A stretch of DNA of 19,623 bases from an uncultured Mycoplasmatota bacterium. Lineage in GTDB: Bacteria > Bacillota_I > Bacilli_A > RF39 > UBA660. The DNA is taken from NCBI GenBank assembly GCA_900547995.1, contig URIY01000034.1:1-19623 (forward strand). The letters are read 5' to 3'. The position numbers were made by a program, and so were the translations under genes. Shown here piece by piece: positions 5,665 through 13,168 of the stretch; position 1 is the stretch's first letter; every line of letters starts with the position of its first letter. The notes beneath the pieces were generated by a model. The model saw only the letters and a program-made list of their open reading frames with translations, searched no databases and was not told the origin of the DNA.

Positions 5665-7726
5665 TAGAAAAATAAATAATACCAATAAAAGAAAGAAGAA
5701 AGATGTCACAAAAACAATTGAAAAAAGATATAATATTTTAATCGCACTAATTATTTTATTAATACTTGTTTTAAGTGGAAGTTTATTTTATTTTCAAATT
5801 ATAAGAAATTCTTTTTATATAGAAAAACTTGATTATTTAACAACCAATATTGTTGCAGGTTCAACAGCTCCAAGGGGCAGAATATATGATCGAAATCACA
5901 AATTAATTGTTGATAATAAACCAATTAAAGTAATATATTATAAGGCTCCAAGTGGTATAACCGTAAAAGAAGAAATAGATAATGCATATAAAGTGGCTAA
6001 TATCATAAGTATTGATTATAATTATTTACAAGATTATGATTTAAAAGAATTTTGGATAAAAAATAATATGGATAAGGCTAAAGCCAAAATAACAGATGAT
6101 GAATGGGAACAACTTGATAAAAGAAAAATAACTTTAGATGATATAGAAAATATGAAAAGAGAGCGAATTACAGATGATGATCTTAGTTCTTTTTCTGAAC
6201 TTGATTATAAGGCTGCTTATATATATTATTTAATGAATAAAGGATATTCATATGATGAAAAAGTGATAAAAGATGAAGATGTTACTGATGAGGAGTATGC
6301 CTTAATATCTGAAAATATTGATGATTTAAAAGGATTTAATACTAAACTTGATTGGGAAAGAGAATATTTATATGGAGATACTTTTAGAACAATATTAGGA
6401 ACTGTTTCAACAAGTGATGCAGGTATACCATATGAATTAAAAGATGATTATTTAAAAAAAGGTTATGAATTAAATGATAGAGTTGGTACAAGTTATTTAG
6501 AATACCAATATGAAGATTATTTAAAGGGTGAAAAAAATAAATATGAAATATTAGATAATGGCACCAAGAAATTAATATCGGAAGGCTCAAGAGGAAATGA
6601 TATTGTCTTAACTATAGATATAGAATTACAAAAAGCTGTTGAACAAATACTTATAGAACAGTTATATGCTGCCAAAAATGAACCAAATACCGAATTTTAT
6701 AATAGATCATTTGTTGTTATAATGGATCCAAATACTGGTGAGATACTTGCTATGGCAGGTAAACAAATTATAAAGGGAGCAAATGGTTATGAAATATATG
6801 ACTATACTCCGGGTGTAACGACATCACCAGTAGTTGTTGGGTCAGTCGTTAAGGGAGCTTCTCATATAGTTGGTTATAATACTGGTGCACTAAGTATTGG
6901 TGAGGTAAGAAAAGATTTTTGTATAAAAATTGCCGCAACACCAGAAAAATGTTCATGGACTAAACTTGGAACATTAAATGATATAACTGCCTTAAAACAA
7001 TCTTCCAATTCATATCAATATCAAACGGCAATTAAAGTAGGTGGAGGTTATTATGCCTATGATGAGCCTCTTTCTATTAATGAAGAAGCTTTTGATACCT
7101 ATCGTAATACTTTTGCTCAGTTTGGTTTAGGTGTTATGACGGGGATTGATTTACCTGTTGAGAGTTTAGGCTATAAAGGAAGTAGTACTATGTCGGGATA
7201 TTTACTTGATTTTGCAATTGGACAGTATGATACATATACACCAATTCAACTTGCCCAATATGTATCTACGGTAGCCAATAATGGAAAAAGAATGCAACCT
7301 CATTTGTTAAAAGAAGTTTATTCTTCAAAGGAGGAACCACTTCAAAAACTAATATATTCTTATGAACCTGTTGTTTTAAATAATGTTGATACAAAACCAG
7401 AATATCTTGAACGCGTAAAAATGGGATTTAAAGCTGTTCTTGATTATGATGGAACAGGATATGGGTATATGCCTGATTATATAAATCCAGCTGGCAAAAC
7501 AGGAACAAGTCAAAGTTTTGTTGATAGTGATAATGATGGAGCAATTGATACAGAAACGCTTACCAATACTTTTATTGGTTTCGCTCCATATGATAATCCA
7601 AGCGTTTCATTTGCTATTGTATCCCCAGATGTAACCCATTATAATAATGGAAGTACGTATCGAACAGCCGTAAATAAGAAAATATCTTACGAAGTTTCAA
7701 AAAAGTTCTTTGAAATTTACCAATAA
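5642..7726 (+). CDS. class B penicillin-binding protein (PBP2-like transpeptidase)
   Basis: This is a monofunctional D,D-transpeptidase that cross-links peptidoglycan outside the membrane. Its 694 residues comprise a Lys/Asn-rich cytoplasmic tail (1-30), one membrane anchor (about 31-55), the dimerisation/pedestal domain starting at APRGRIYDRNHKLIVDN, an acidic middle part and the transpeptidase domain. The active-site motifs are SVVK (Ser401, Lys404), SSN (454-456) and KTGT (619-622). The NDRVGTSYLEYQYE stretch and the TYTPIQLAQYVSTVANNGKR segment resemble elongation-type PBP2 more than FtsI, but the division role is not excluded. No Shine-Dalgarno precedes ATG 5642, which lies inside sodA, so initiation is probably coupled to sodA translation. 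The C-terminus overlaps the rpmG promoter. Confidence 0.92.
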   Translation: MKKIQKNNRKINNTNKRKKKDVTKTIEKRYNILIALIILLILVLSGSLFYFQIIRNSFYIEKLDYLTTNIVAGSTAPRGRIYDRNHKLIVDNKPIKVIYYKAPSGITVKEEIDNAYKVANIISIDYNYLQDYDLKEFWIKNNMDKAKAKITDDEWEQLDKRKITLDDIENMKRERITDDDLSSFSELDYKAAYIYYLMNKGYSYDEKVIKDEDVTDEEYALISENIDDLKGFNTKLDWEREYLYGDTFRTILGTVSTSDAGIPYELKDDYLKKGYELNDRVGTSYLEYQYEDYLKGEKNKYEILDNGTKKLISEGSRGNDIVLTIDIELQKAVEQILIEQLYAAKNEPNTEFYNRSFVVIMDPNTGEILAMAGKQIIKGANGYEIYDYTPGVTTSPVVVGSVVKGASHIVGYNTGALSIGEVRKDFCIKIAATPEKCSWTKLGTLNDITALKQSSNSYQYQTAIKVGGGYYAYDEPLSINEEAFDTYRNTFAQFGLGVMTGIDLPVESLGYKGSSTMSGYLLDFAIGQYDTYTPIQLAQYVSTVANNGKRMQPHLLKEVYSSKEEPLQKLIYSYEPVVLNNVDTKPEYLERVKMGFKAVLDYDGTGYGYMPDYINPAGKTGTSQSFVDSDNDGAIDTETLTNTFIGFAPYDNPSVSFAIVSPDVTHYNNGSTYRTAVNKKISYEVSKKFFEIYQ

Positions 7727-7737
7727 TTTGTTATAAT
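7710..7737 (+). promoter_or_regulatory. strong promoter for rpmG inside the PBP gene end
   Basis: TTGAAA (7710-7715), a 16-bp spacer and TATAAT (7732-7737) with an upstream TG (7729-7730, extended -10). The -35 and part of the spacer lie in the last codons of the PBP gene, giving rpmG its own transcription start. Confidence 0.75.
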
Positions 7738-7769
7738 ATTAAAAGAACGCAAGAAGGAGGGATATAATT

Positions 7770-7937
7770 ATGGCTAAAAAGAATGAAGCACGTGGTAGAG
7801 TTACATTAAAATGTAATGCTTGTGGTGAAGAAAATTATCGTACTAGTAAAAACAAAAAGAATACTCCTGAACGATTAACTATTAAAAAATATTGTTCTAG
7901 ATGTCAAGCAACTGTTGAACACACTGAAAAAAAATAA
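7770..7937 (+). CDS. rpmG: 50S ribosomal protein L33, zinc-ribbon form
   Basis: A 55-residue basic protein of the large ribosomal subunit, read from ATG 7770 behind a perfect AAGGAGG at 7754-7760: MAKKNEARGRVTLKCNACGE, then NTPERLTIKKYCSRCQATVE. The two CxxC pairs (Cys15/18 and Cys42/45) make it the zinc-binding C+ form. In Bacillus the C+ form can be exchanged for a zinc-free copy when zinc is scarce; no such copy is in this window. It is flanked by its own promoter and a terminator, so it is probably expressed as a short abundant mRNA. Confidence 0.95.
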   Translation: MAKKNEARGRVTLKCNACGEENYRTSKNKKNTPERLTIKKYCSRCQATVEHTEKK

Positions 7938-7959
7938 TAAGGTTTAATCCTTATTTTTT
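7936..7959 (+). terminator. intrinsic terminator after rpmG
   Basis: The stem AATAAGG (7936-7942) / CCTTATT (7949-7955) with a six-base loop is followed by a T run to 7959. It begins in the rpmG stop codon. I see no clear separate promoter for efp in the remaining 20 bases, so efp may depend on read-through. Confidence 0.8.
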
Positions 7960-7979
7960 AAAAAGAGGAGGTATAAATT

Positions 7980-8537
7980 ATGATAGAAGTAAATGATATT
8001 AAAAATGGTATGACACTTTTAATTGAAGGACAAATTTATCAAGTAATTGACTTTTTACATGTTAAACCTGGTAAAGGTGCTGCTTTCATGAAAACAAAGT
8101 TAAAAAATTTAAGAACAGGTGGAACACTTGAAAAAACATTTAATACAAGTTTAAAATTTGAAAAGGCAAATCTTTCAAAAACTAATGCACAGTATTTATA
8201 TGCATCAGGAGATACATATTGTTTTATGAATATGGAAACATATGAACAAATTGAAATCTCAAAAGATCAAATTGGTGATGATGCTAAATTCTTAAAAGAG
8301 AATTTAAATATTGATTTAACATTCTATGAAGGAGAATTATTAGGTATTTCTCTTCCAGATAAGATTGAATATAAAGTAACAAAAACAGAACCTGCTGTTA
8401 AAGGAAATACTACAAATAATGCGACTAAAGATGCTGAAGTTGAAACAGGTATGACTGTTCGTGTACCGTTATTTATTGAAGAAGGAGAAAATATTGTTAT
8501 CTCAACTAAAGATGGCAAATATGTATCTCGTGCTTAA
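7980..8537 (+). CDS. efp: elongation factor P
   Basis: EF-P enters the ribosomal E site and helps peptide-bond formation at polyproline stretches. The 185 residues have the three-domain eIF5A-like layout: the KOW-like N-domain with the tip loop HVKPGKGAAF, whose Lys32 is the residue modified in other bacteria; domain II (GDTYCFMNMETYEQIEI); and domain III ending in TGMTVRVPLFIEEGENIVIS, the EF-P signature region. A Lys at the tip without epmA/epmB-type genes nearby fits the Gram-positive type, but the modification cannot be inferred. GAGGAGG at 7965-7971 sets the start. It is followed by its own terminator. Confidence 0.97.
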   Translation: MIEVNDIKNGMTLLIEGQIYQVIDFLHVKPGKGAAFMKTKLKNLRTGGTLEKTFNTSLKFEKANLSKTNAQYLYASGDTYCFMNMETYEQIEISKDQIGDDAKFLKENLNIDLTFYEGELLGISLPDKIEYKVTKTEPAVKGNTTNNATKDAEVETGMTVRVPLFIEEGENIVISTKDGKYVSRA

Positions 8538-8541
8538 CCCG

Positions 8542-8568
8542 AAAAAGTCAAAAAGACTTTTTTTTTTT
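8542..8568 (+). terminator. intrinsic terminator after efp
   Basis: AAAAAGTC (8542-8549) pairs with GACTTTTT (8555-8562) across a five-A loop and runs into an uninterrupted T tract to 8568. Confidence 0.9.
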
Positions 8569-8577
8569 AATTATTTG

Positions 8578-8586
8578 TGCTACAAT
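8578..8586 (+). promoter_or_regulatory. extended -10 promoter for yqeGH
   Basis: TGCTACAAT (TG 8578-8579, TACAAT 8581-8586) lies directly after the efp terminator and 36 bases before the yqeG start. The -35 position falls in the T tract of the terminator, so the extended -10 would carry recognition. TATAGT at 8591-8596 is an alternative -10. Confidence 0.45.
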
Positions 8587-8621
8587 TAACTATAGTAAAT
8601 AAAATGGAGGAGGATTTTTGT

Positions 8622-9143
8622 ATGGAGAAGTACATTCCAGACGTTTATCAAAAAAATATATATGCAATTAATTATCAAAAACTATGGAATCAGGGAATTA
8701 GATGTTTACTTTTTGATTTAGATAATACATTAGTTTTGCCTTCTGTTAAAGAACCTACTGAAGAGGTTAAAGAATTATTTCAACGACTAAAACGAATGGG
8801 ATTTAAAGTTATTATATTTTCTAATAGTCCAAAGAGTAGAGTAAAGGCTTTTAAAGAAGGATTAGAAGTTGATTGTTCTGCATCATCTAGGAAACCAAGA
8901 CCAAATAAATTTTATTTAGTTTTATCAAAATATAATTTTACAATTAATGAAATTGCTATTATAGGAGATCAAATACTAACAGATGTTTTAGGTGGAAACA
9001 GAATTGGGATTTTAACTATTTTTGTTGATCCACTTACTAAAAAAGATATGATATGGACAAAATTTAATAGAGTTATTGAAAAAAGAATAATTAAAAGATT
9101 AAGTAAAAAAAGTATACTTATAAAGGGGAAATATTATGAATAA
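8622..9143 (+). CDS. yqeG: YqeG family HAD phosphatase
   Basis: A 173-residue HAD-superfamily phosphatase of the IIIA type. Motif I is FDLDNTL (Asp32, Asp34), motif II is SNS (67-69), motif III Lys91 lies in RKPRPNKF and motif IV is GDQILTD (Asp116, Asp121). The start is ATG 8622, placed by GGAGGAGGA at 8606-8613; an upstream GTG at 8577 lies in the promoter and is rejected. The substrate is not known; yeast Gep4 of this family dephosphorylates phosphatidylglycerophosphate, so a lipid substrate is possible. It overlaps yqeH by 8 bp, keeping the yqeG-yqeH pairing of Bacillus. Confidence 0.9.
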   Translation: MEKYIPDVYQKNIYAINYQKLWNQGIRCLLFDLDNTLVLPSVKEPTEEVKELFQRLKRMGFKVIIFSNSPKSRVKAFKEGLEVDCSASSRKPRPNKFYLVLSKYNFTINEIAIIGDQILTDVLGGNRIGILTIFVDPLTKKDMIWTKFNRVIEKRIIKRLSKKSILIKGKYYE

Positions 9144-10140
9144 AATTTGTCGTGGATGTGGAGCATTATTTCAAAGTAATAATCCTGAATTAGAAGGCTT
9201 TATTAAAGAAGAAAATAAAGAAAAAAGTACTTTATGTGAAAGATGTTTTAAAATAAGAAATTATGGAGAATATCAAAAAATTACTAAAAAAAATGATGAT
9301 TTTTTTGAAATTTTAAAGCAAATAAACGAGACTGGTGATTTAGTAGTTTTGGTAATTGATATTTTTAATATTAATAAAGATATTAAAGAAATATGCTCAT
9401 ATTTTAAAAATAATGATGTTTTAGTAGTCTTAAATAAAAGAGATGTATTACCACTTTCTGTTAAAATTAATAATCTACTTGCTTATGTTGATAGACTTGG
9501 TATAAATTATATAGATAAGCTAATAATAAGTACAGCCAAGAATTATAATTTTGATTTGCTTATGAATAAAATTAATACTTATAAAAAAAGTAAAAATGTT
9601 TATGTTGTTGGATTTACCAATGTAGGAAAGTCATCAATGATAAATAAAATAATATATAATTATTCTGATTCAATCTTAGATGTTACAACTAGTATTTTAC
9701 CATCAACAACTCTTTCTAATGTAAAAGTTGATGTAAATGAAAATTTAACGCTTATTGATACACCAGGAATTATAGATGATGGTAGTATTATGAATTATTT
9801 AGAACCAGAAAAATTAAAAAAAGTATTACCTAGAAATGAAATTAGAACAATAACTTATCAAATTCGTTCTAAACAAAGTATATTTATTGAAGATTTGGTT
9901 AGAATAGATTGTGAAATGTCAAATAATTTAACACTATATTTTTCTAATAAATTAGATATAACAAGAGAATTTAATAATAGTGATAAGTTGCACAATTTAG
10001 AAAAACATGAATTAATTGTTTTTGAAAATCAAGATATTGTTATTTCTGGGTTAGGGTTTATAAAAGTAACAGATAATGGAAGAATTATAATATATACAGT
10101 ACCAAATGTAGATGTCTTTACAAGACCATCATTAATTTAA
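9136..10140 (+). CDS. yqeH: circularly permuted ribosome-assembly GTPase YqeH
   Basis: This 334-residue GTPase acts in 30S subunit assembly in Bacillus. The order is an N-terminal zinc finger (Cys5, Cys8, Cys34, Cys37), then G4 NKRD (100-103) before G1 GFTNVGKSS (159-167) and G3 DTPG (208-211): the circular permutation that defines YlqF/YqeH-type GTPases. A C-terminal beta-rich region follows, probably for RNA or protein contact. AAGGGGA at about 9123-9129 precedes the start. The gene ends at a strong terminator. In Bacillus aroE, yhbY and nadD follow; here a surface-protein gene does. Confidence 0.95.
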   Translation: MNKICRGCGALFQSNNPELEGFIKEENKEKSTLCERCFKIRNYGEYQKITKKNDDFFEILKQINETGDLVVLVIDIFNINKDIKEICSYFKNNDVLVVLNKRDVLPLSVKINNLLAYVDRLGINYIDKLIISTAKNYNFDLLMNKINTYKKSKNVYVVGFTNVGKSSMINKIIYNYSDSILDVTTSILPSTTLSNVKVDVNENLTLIDTPGIIDDGSIMNYLEPEKLKKVLPRNEIRTITYQIRSKQSIFIEDLVRIDCEMSNNLTLYFSNKLDITREFNNSDKLHNLEKHELIVFENQDIVISGLGFIKVTDNGRIIIYTVPNVDVFTRPSLI

Positions 10141-10142
10141 AG

Positions 10143-10188
10143 AAATAAAGTGTCAAGATGATAAAACATAACTTGACATTTTATTTTT
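10143..10188 (+). terminator. long-stem terminator after yqeH
   Basis: AAATAAAGTGTCAAG (10143-10157) pairs with CTTGACATTTTATTT (10172-10186), 15 pairs including one G-T, with a 14-base loop and a T-rich end. The 3' arm also contains a consensus TTGACA (10173-10178). Confidence 0.85.
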
Positions 10189-10201
10189 ATAATAGTAAAG
10201 T
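10173..10201 (+). promoter_or_regulatory. possible promoter overlapping the yqeH terminator
   Basis: TTGACA at 10173-10178 has TAAAGT (10196-10201) at a 17-bp spacing. A better hexamer TATAAT (10188-10193) sits only 9 bp after it and would need another -35. Either could drive the surface-protein gene starting at 10233. Confidence 0.4.
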
Positions 10202-10232
10202 AATAATAGATAGTAAGATAGGAGATGTTAGT

Positions 10233-11306
10233 GTGAAAAAGAATGTTTTGAAGGTATTTTTATTTAGTTGTTTCTGTTTTCTTAGTTATTCAATAATAGG
10301 TTTAGCAGATATACAATTTGATCCAGAAATTGAGATGAAATTTAATTGCCCTGATCCATCAATTTTTGATAGGCAAGGTAAAGTAATTTATTATTATGAT
10401 AATCATGGCAGTCTTATCAAACAAGATCTATGTGAAGGTGAAATATTAACACCGACCCTTGATTGTGACTTTGATGGATGGTATTATGATATGTCATATA
10501 CCAATAAAGTTACCGCAACTAATGAACAAGATATGGTAACTAAAGAGATTTATGCTCAAGAAGAAAATATATGTTATGGTAGATTTGGTGTAAGAGTATA
10601 CGCTAAATGTAAAACACCAACACCAACTCCAACATGTCCAACTGACATAAATAAAACATATAAAGTTCATTATATGGTAGGTGGAACAGAAGTAGAAAGT
10701 AAAACCTTTACATATGGTGTAAATACTTCATTAAGCATAAATTATAATGTTCCAGAAGGAAAAACATTTGATGGATGGTATCTTGATAATTCATATACTA
10801 ATAAATTATCAACTTTAACAACAGATAAATTAAATATTACTGAAACAAAAGATAATAATAATTGTACAGTAGGTTATAAAGATGTTTATTTATATGCTAA
10901 GTTACTTGATGCAGCAAAAGTTTGTCCAAATGAAGATAACATGGAATATATTGTTCATTATATTGTAGATGGAAAAGAAATTGATACTGATAGAGTAAAA
11001 AAAGGAACTGACAAGGAACTTAAAACAATTGTTCCCAAAGCAGATTGTACAGTAAGTGACTGGTACCTAGATAAAGAATTAACAAATAAAATTACATCAA
11101 ACAAAATATCTGATATAAGCGTAACTCCAAATATAGATGCGGACAATTGTATAATTTCATATAATGATATATATGTTTATGCAGTAACAACTTGCCCTGA
11201 GCAAAAAAACCCTGAAACTGGTGATAATATAATTACATATATTGCAGGTGGAATTATATTAATTGGATTAGCTGCTGTTGTTACAAAAAAATTATTAAAT
11301 AAATAA
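10233..11306 (+). CDS. cell-wall surface protein with Listeria/Bacteroides repeats and NPETG sorting signal
   Basis: A 357-residue exported protein from GTG 10233, set by AGGAG at 10220-10224. An in-frame ATG at 10158 lies in the terminator loop and is rejected. A signal peptide (KKNVLKVFLFSCFCFLSYSI) is followed by three modules of the InlB B-repeat/Flg_new type with the marks VHYMVGGTEV, FDGWYLDNSYTNKL and VYLYAK, at about residues 49-130, 142-230 and 238-316. A TPTPTPT linker separates the first two. The C-terminus has NPETGD (326-331), a membrane span and a KKLLNK tail: a complete sorting signal of an NPxTG variant. Eleven cysteines fall in the mature part at matching places in the modules, unusual for a Gram-positive wall protein. 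Function is probably adhesion or surface display. The likely sortase partner in this window is broken. Confidence 0.85.
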   Translation: MKKNVLKVFLFSCFCFLSYSIIGLADIQFDPEIEMKFNCPDPSIFDRQGKVIYYYDNHGSLIKQDLCEGEILTPTLDCDFDGWYYDMSYTNKVTATNEQDMVTKEIYAQEENICYGRFGVRVYAKCKTPTPTPTCPTDINKTYKVHYMVGGTEVESKTFTYGVNTSLSINYNVPEGKTFDGWYLDNSYTNKLSTLTTDKLNITETKDNNNCTVGYKDVYLYAKLLDAAKVCPNEDNMEYIVHYIVDGKEIDTDRVKKGTDKELKTIVPKADCTVSDWYLDKELTNKITSNKISDISVTPNIDADNCIISYNDIYVYAVTTCPEQKNPETGDNIITYIAGGIILIGLAAVVTKKLLNK

Positions 11307-11312
11307 TAAAAT

Positions 11313-11348
11313 AGGAAAAGATTAATGAATATCTTTTCTTTTTCTTTA
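11313..11348 (+). terminator. intrinsic terminator after the surface-protein gene
   Basis: AGGAAAAGAT (11313-11322) pairs with ATCTTTTCTT (11331-11340), loop of eight bases, followed by a T/C-rich tract. Confidence 0.8.
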
Positions 11349-11356
11349 AAAAATAG

Positions 11357-11362
11357 TATACT
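11357..11362 (+). promoter_or_regulatory. -10 element before the herA-like gene
   Basis: TATACT lies 20 bases before the ATG, with GGTGAT (11371-11376) as Shine-Dalgarno, so the leader would be only about 13 nt. The arrangement (-10, a few bases, GGTGATAA, ATG) matches that of nfo once its intron is removed. No convincing -35. Confidence 0.45.
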
Positions 11363-11381
11363 TATGATATGGTGATAAAAT

Positions 11382-13151
11382 ATGTTAGGTAGAATAATTG
11401 GGATTGAAGATAGTGTTGTAGAATTAGAATTAAATGTTGAACTAGATAGGATACAAAATTTAAATAATTTATATGTTGTTATGGAAGATGCTAATAACAG
11501 TGTTATAGGTGAAATAATAGGTATTAAAGGAAATATTGCTCGAATTAATATGGTTGGAGAAATTATTGATGGCAAGTTTGTTTTTGGCGTTATAAAAGGA
11601 ATATCTTTTAATGCTAGAACAAAATTGGTACCTAAAGATAAAATTAATTTGATAATTGGCATAGAAAATTATGATGAGAGTAAACATTTATATTTAGGGG
11701 ATAGTCCTATATATGAAGGTGTTAGAGTTGGGGTTGATTTAAATCAAATGTTTAGTGGACATTTAGCTATTTTTGGATCAACGGGTTCTGGAAAATCATG
11801 CAGTGTGGCTCGTATTATTCAAAATTTGTTTAATAGAAGAGAGTCAATCCCTTATTTAGCAAGTTTTTTCATTTTTGATGCTTATGGTGAATATCATTCA
11901 GCCTTCGAGAGAATAGGTGAAAAAATACCAGGAATTAATTTTAAAGCATATACAACTAATGTTCATTCTAAAACATCAGAAATTCTTAGTATTCCACCAT
12001 GGCTTTTAACAACAGATGATTATGCATTACTTCTTGGAGCAACCAAAAATACACAACTTCCTATAATTGAAAAAGCTTTAAAACTTGTAAATGTTTTTTG
12101 TCGCAGTGATGAAGAAACAATAAAACATAAAAATGATATCATCGCAAGAACAATTATTGATGTATTATCTAGTGGAGGAACAAGTGCTCAAATACGTGAT
12201 CAAATATTTTCTATATTATCACATTATTCAACTAGTGAATTAAATCTTGAAACACCAATTGTTCAACCAGGTTATACAAGATCTTTAAAACAATGTTTAA
12301 TTATTGATGCAAGTGGAAAATTAAGAGAAATGGAACTTGTTACTAACTTCATGCAAAGTTTTTTAAATGATGAACTAGAACTTAGTCTTCCAGACGGTTC
12401 ATTTAGTTATACTCTTAAAGATTTAGGTAAAGCTTTTGAGTTTGCTCTTATATCTGAGGGTACACTTAATAGTAGTAAGATATATGATGATATGAATGTT
12501 CTAAAGGTAAGAGTTTATTCTTTAATTAATAGTGATCAAAGTAGATATTTTGAGTATCCAGAATATATTACGAAAGACAAATATATTAGAAAATTGTTAA
12601 CAGCTAAAAATGGTGGTAAAGCCCAAATTGTTAATTTTAATATCAACTATATTGATGATAGACTTGCCAAAACTATTACTAAAATATATTCAAGATTATT
12701 ATTTGACTTTTCAAAAGAAAATGAAAGTAAAAACAAACTACCTTTTCATATTGTTTTAGAAGAAGCCCATCGTTATGTTCAAAATGATAGTGATGCCGAA
12801 GTTTTAGGATATAATATTTTTGATAGAATAACTAAAGAGGGTAGAAAATACGGTACTCTTTTAACACTCATTTCGCAAAGACCATCGGAATTATCTGAAA
12901 CATCTTTATCACAATGTGCAAACTTTTTAATTTTTAAAATGTTACATCCTAATGATGTAGATTATATAAAGAAAATGATTCCTAATATAACAAATAATAT
13001 TGTAAGTAGACTTAGAATTTTACAACCTGGTATTTGTATAGGATTTGGTTCTGCTTTTAAAGTACCAACATTAATAAAAGTAAAAATGCCAAATCCAGAG
13101 CCAACTAGCGATAGTTGTGATATTAGTAATGCTTGGTTTATTGATAAATAA
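11382..13151 (+). CDS. HerA-like DNA-translocating ATPase (HAS-barrel plus DUF87/FtsK-type domain)
   Basis: 589 residues. The N-terminus (1-100) is an all-beta HAS-barrel (MLGRIIGIEDSVVELELNVE, GEIIGIKGNIARINMVG). The RecA-like ATPase core follows: Walker A GSTGSGKS (132-139), the HerA motif FIFDAYGEYHSAF, Walker B IVLEEAHRYV (457-466), then EGRKYGTLLTLISQRPSEL, where the sensor Gln and arginine finger lie. HerA hexamers pump DNA, in archaea with the nuclease NurA in end resection, and in some bacteria with Sir2 or other effectors in phage defence. No nurA, sir2 or nuclease gene is adjacent here. The neighbours are a surface protein and rlmN, so the partner is unknown and a housekeeping repair role is as likely as defence. 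The start is set by GGTGAT. Confidence 0.88.
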   Translation: MLGRIIGIEDSVVELELNVELDRIQNLNNLYVVMEDANNSVIGEIIGIKGNIARINMVGEIIDGKFVFGVIKGISFNARTKLVPKDKINLIIGIENYDESKHLYLGDSPIYEGVRVGVDLNQMFSGHLAIFGSTGSGKSCSVARIIQNLFNRRESIPYLASFFIFDAYGEYHSAFERIGEKIPGINFKAYTTNVHSKTSEILSIPPWLLTTDDYALLLGATKNTQLPIIEKALKLVNVFCRSDEETIKHKNDIIARTIIDVLSSGGTSAQIRDQIFSILSHYSTSELNLETPIVQPGYTRSLKQCLIIDASGKLREMELVTNFMQSFLNDELELSLPDGSFSYTLKDLGKAFEFALISEGTLNSSKIYDDMNVLKVRVYSLINSDQSRYFEYPEYITKDKYIRKLLTAKNGGKAQIVNFNINYIDDRLAKTITKIYSRLLFDFSKENESKNKLPFHIVLEEAHRYVQNDSDAEVLGYNIFDRITKEGRKYGTLLTLISQRPSELSETSLSQCANFLIFKMLHPNDVDYIKKMIPNITNNIVSRLRILQPGICIGFGSAFKVPTLIKVKMPNPEPTSDSCDISNAWFIDK

Positions 13152-13168
13152 TAGATTTGAGGTGTGAT

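Noticed and set aside
10158..10232. Surface protein starting at ATG 10158
   Set aside because: This ATG is in the loop of the yqeH terminator and lacks a Shine-Dalgarno; GTG 10233 has AGGAG at good spacing and starts directly at a normal signal peptide.
11177..11687. Long open frames on the - strand across the herA start region, and similar antisense frames elsewhere (146-346, 6384-6590, 8324-8518, 13801-13995, 16337-16546, 18287-18568)
   Set aside because: All are shadows of well-supported genes on the opposite strand, with low-complexity Ile/Phe/Leu/Ser-rich products and no ribosome-binding sites.
11382..13151. Sir2-HerA or other HerA-based phage-defence island
   Set aside because: No Sir2, nuclease or other effector gene is adjacent, and the flanking genes are housekeeping or surface genes.
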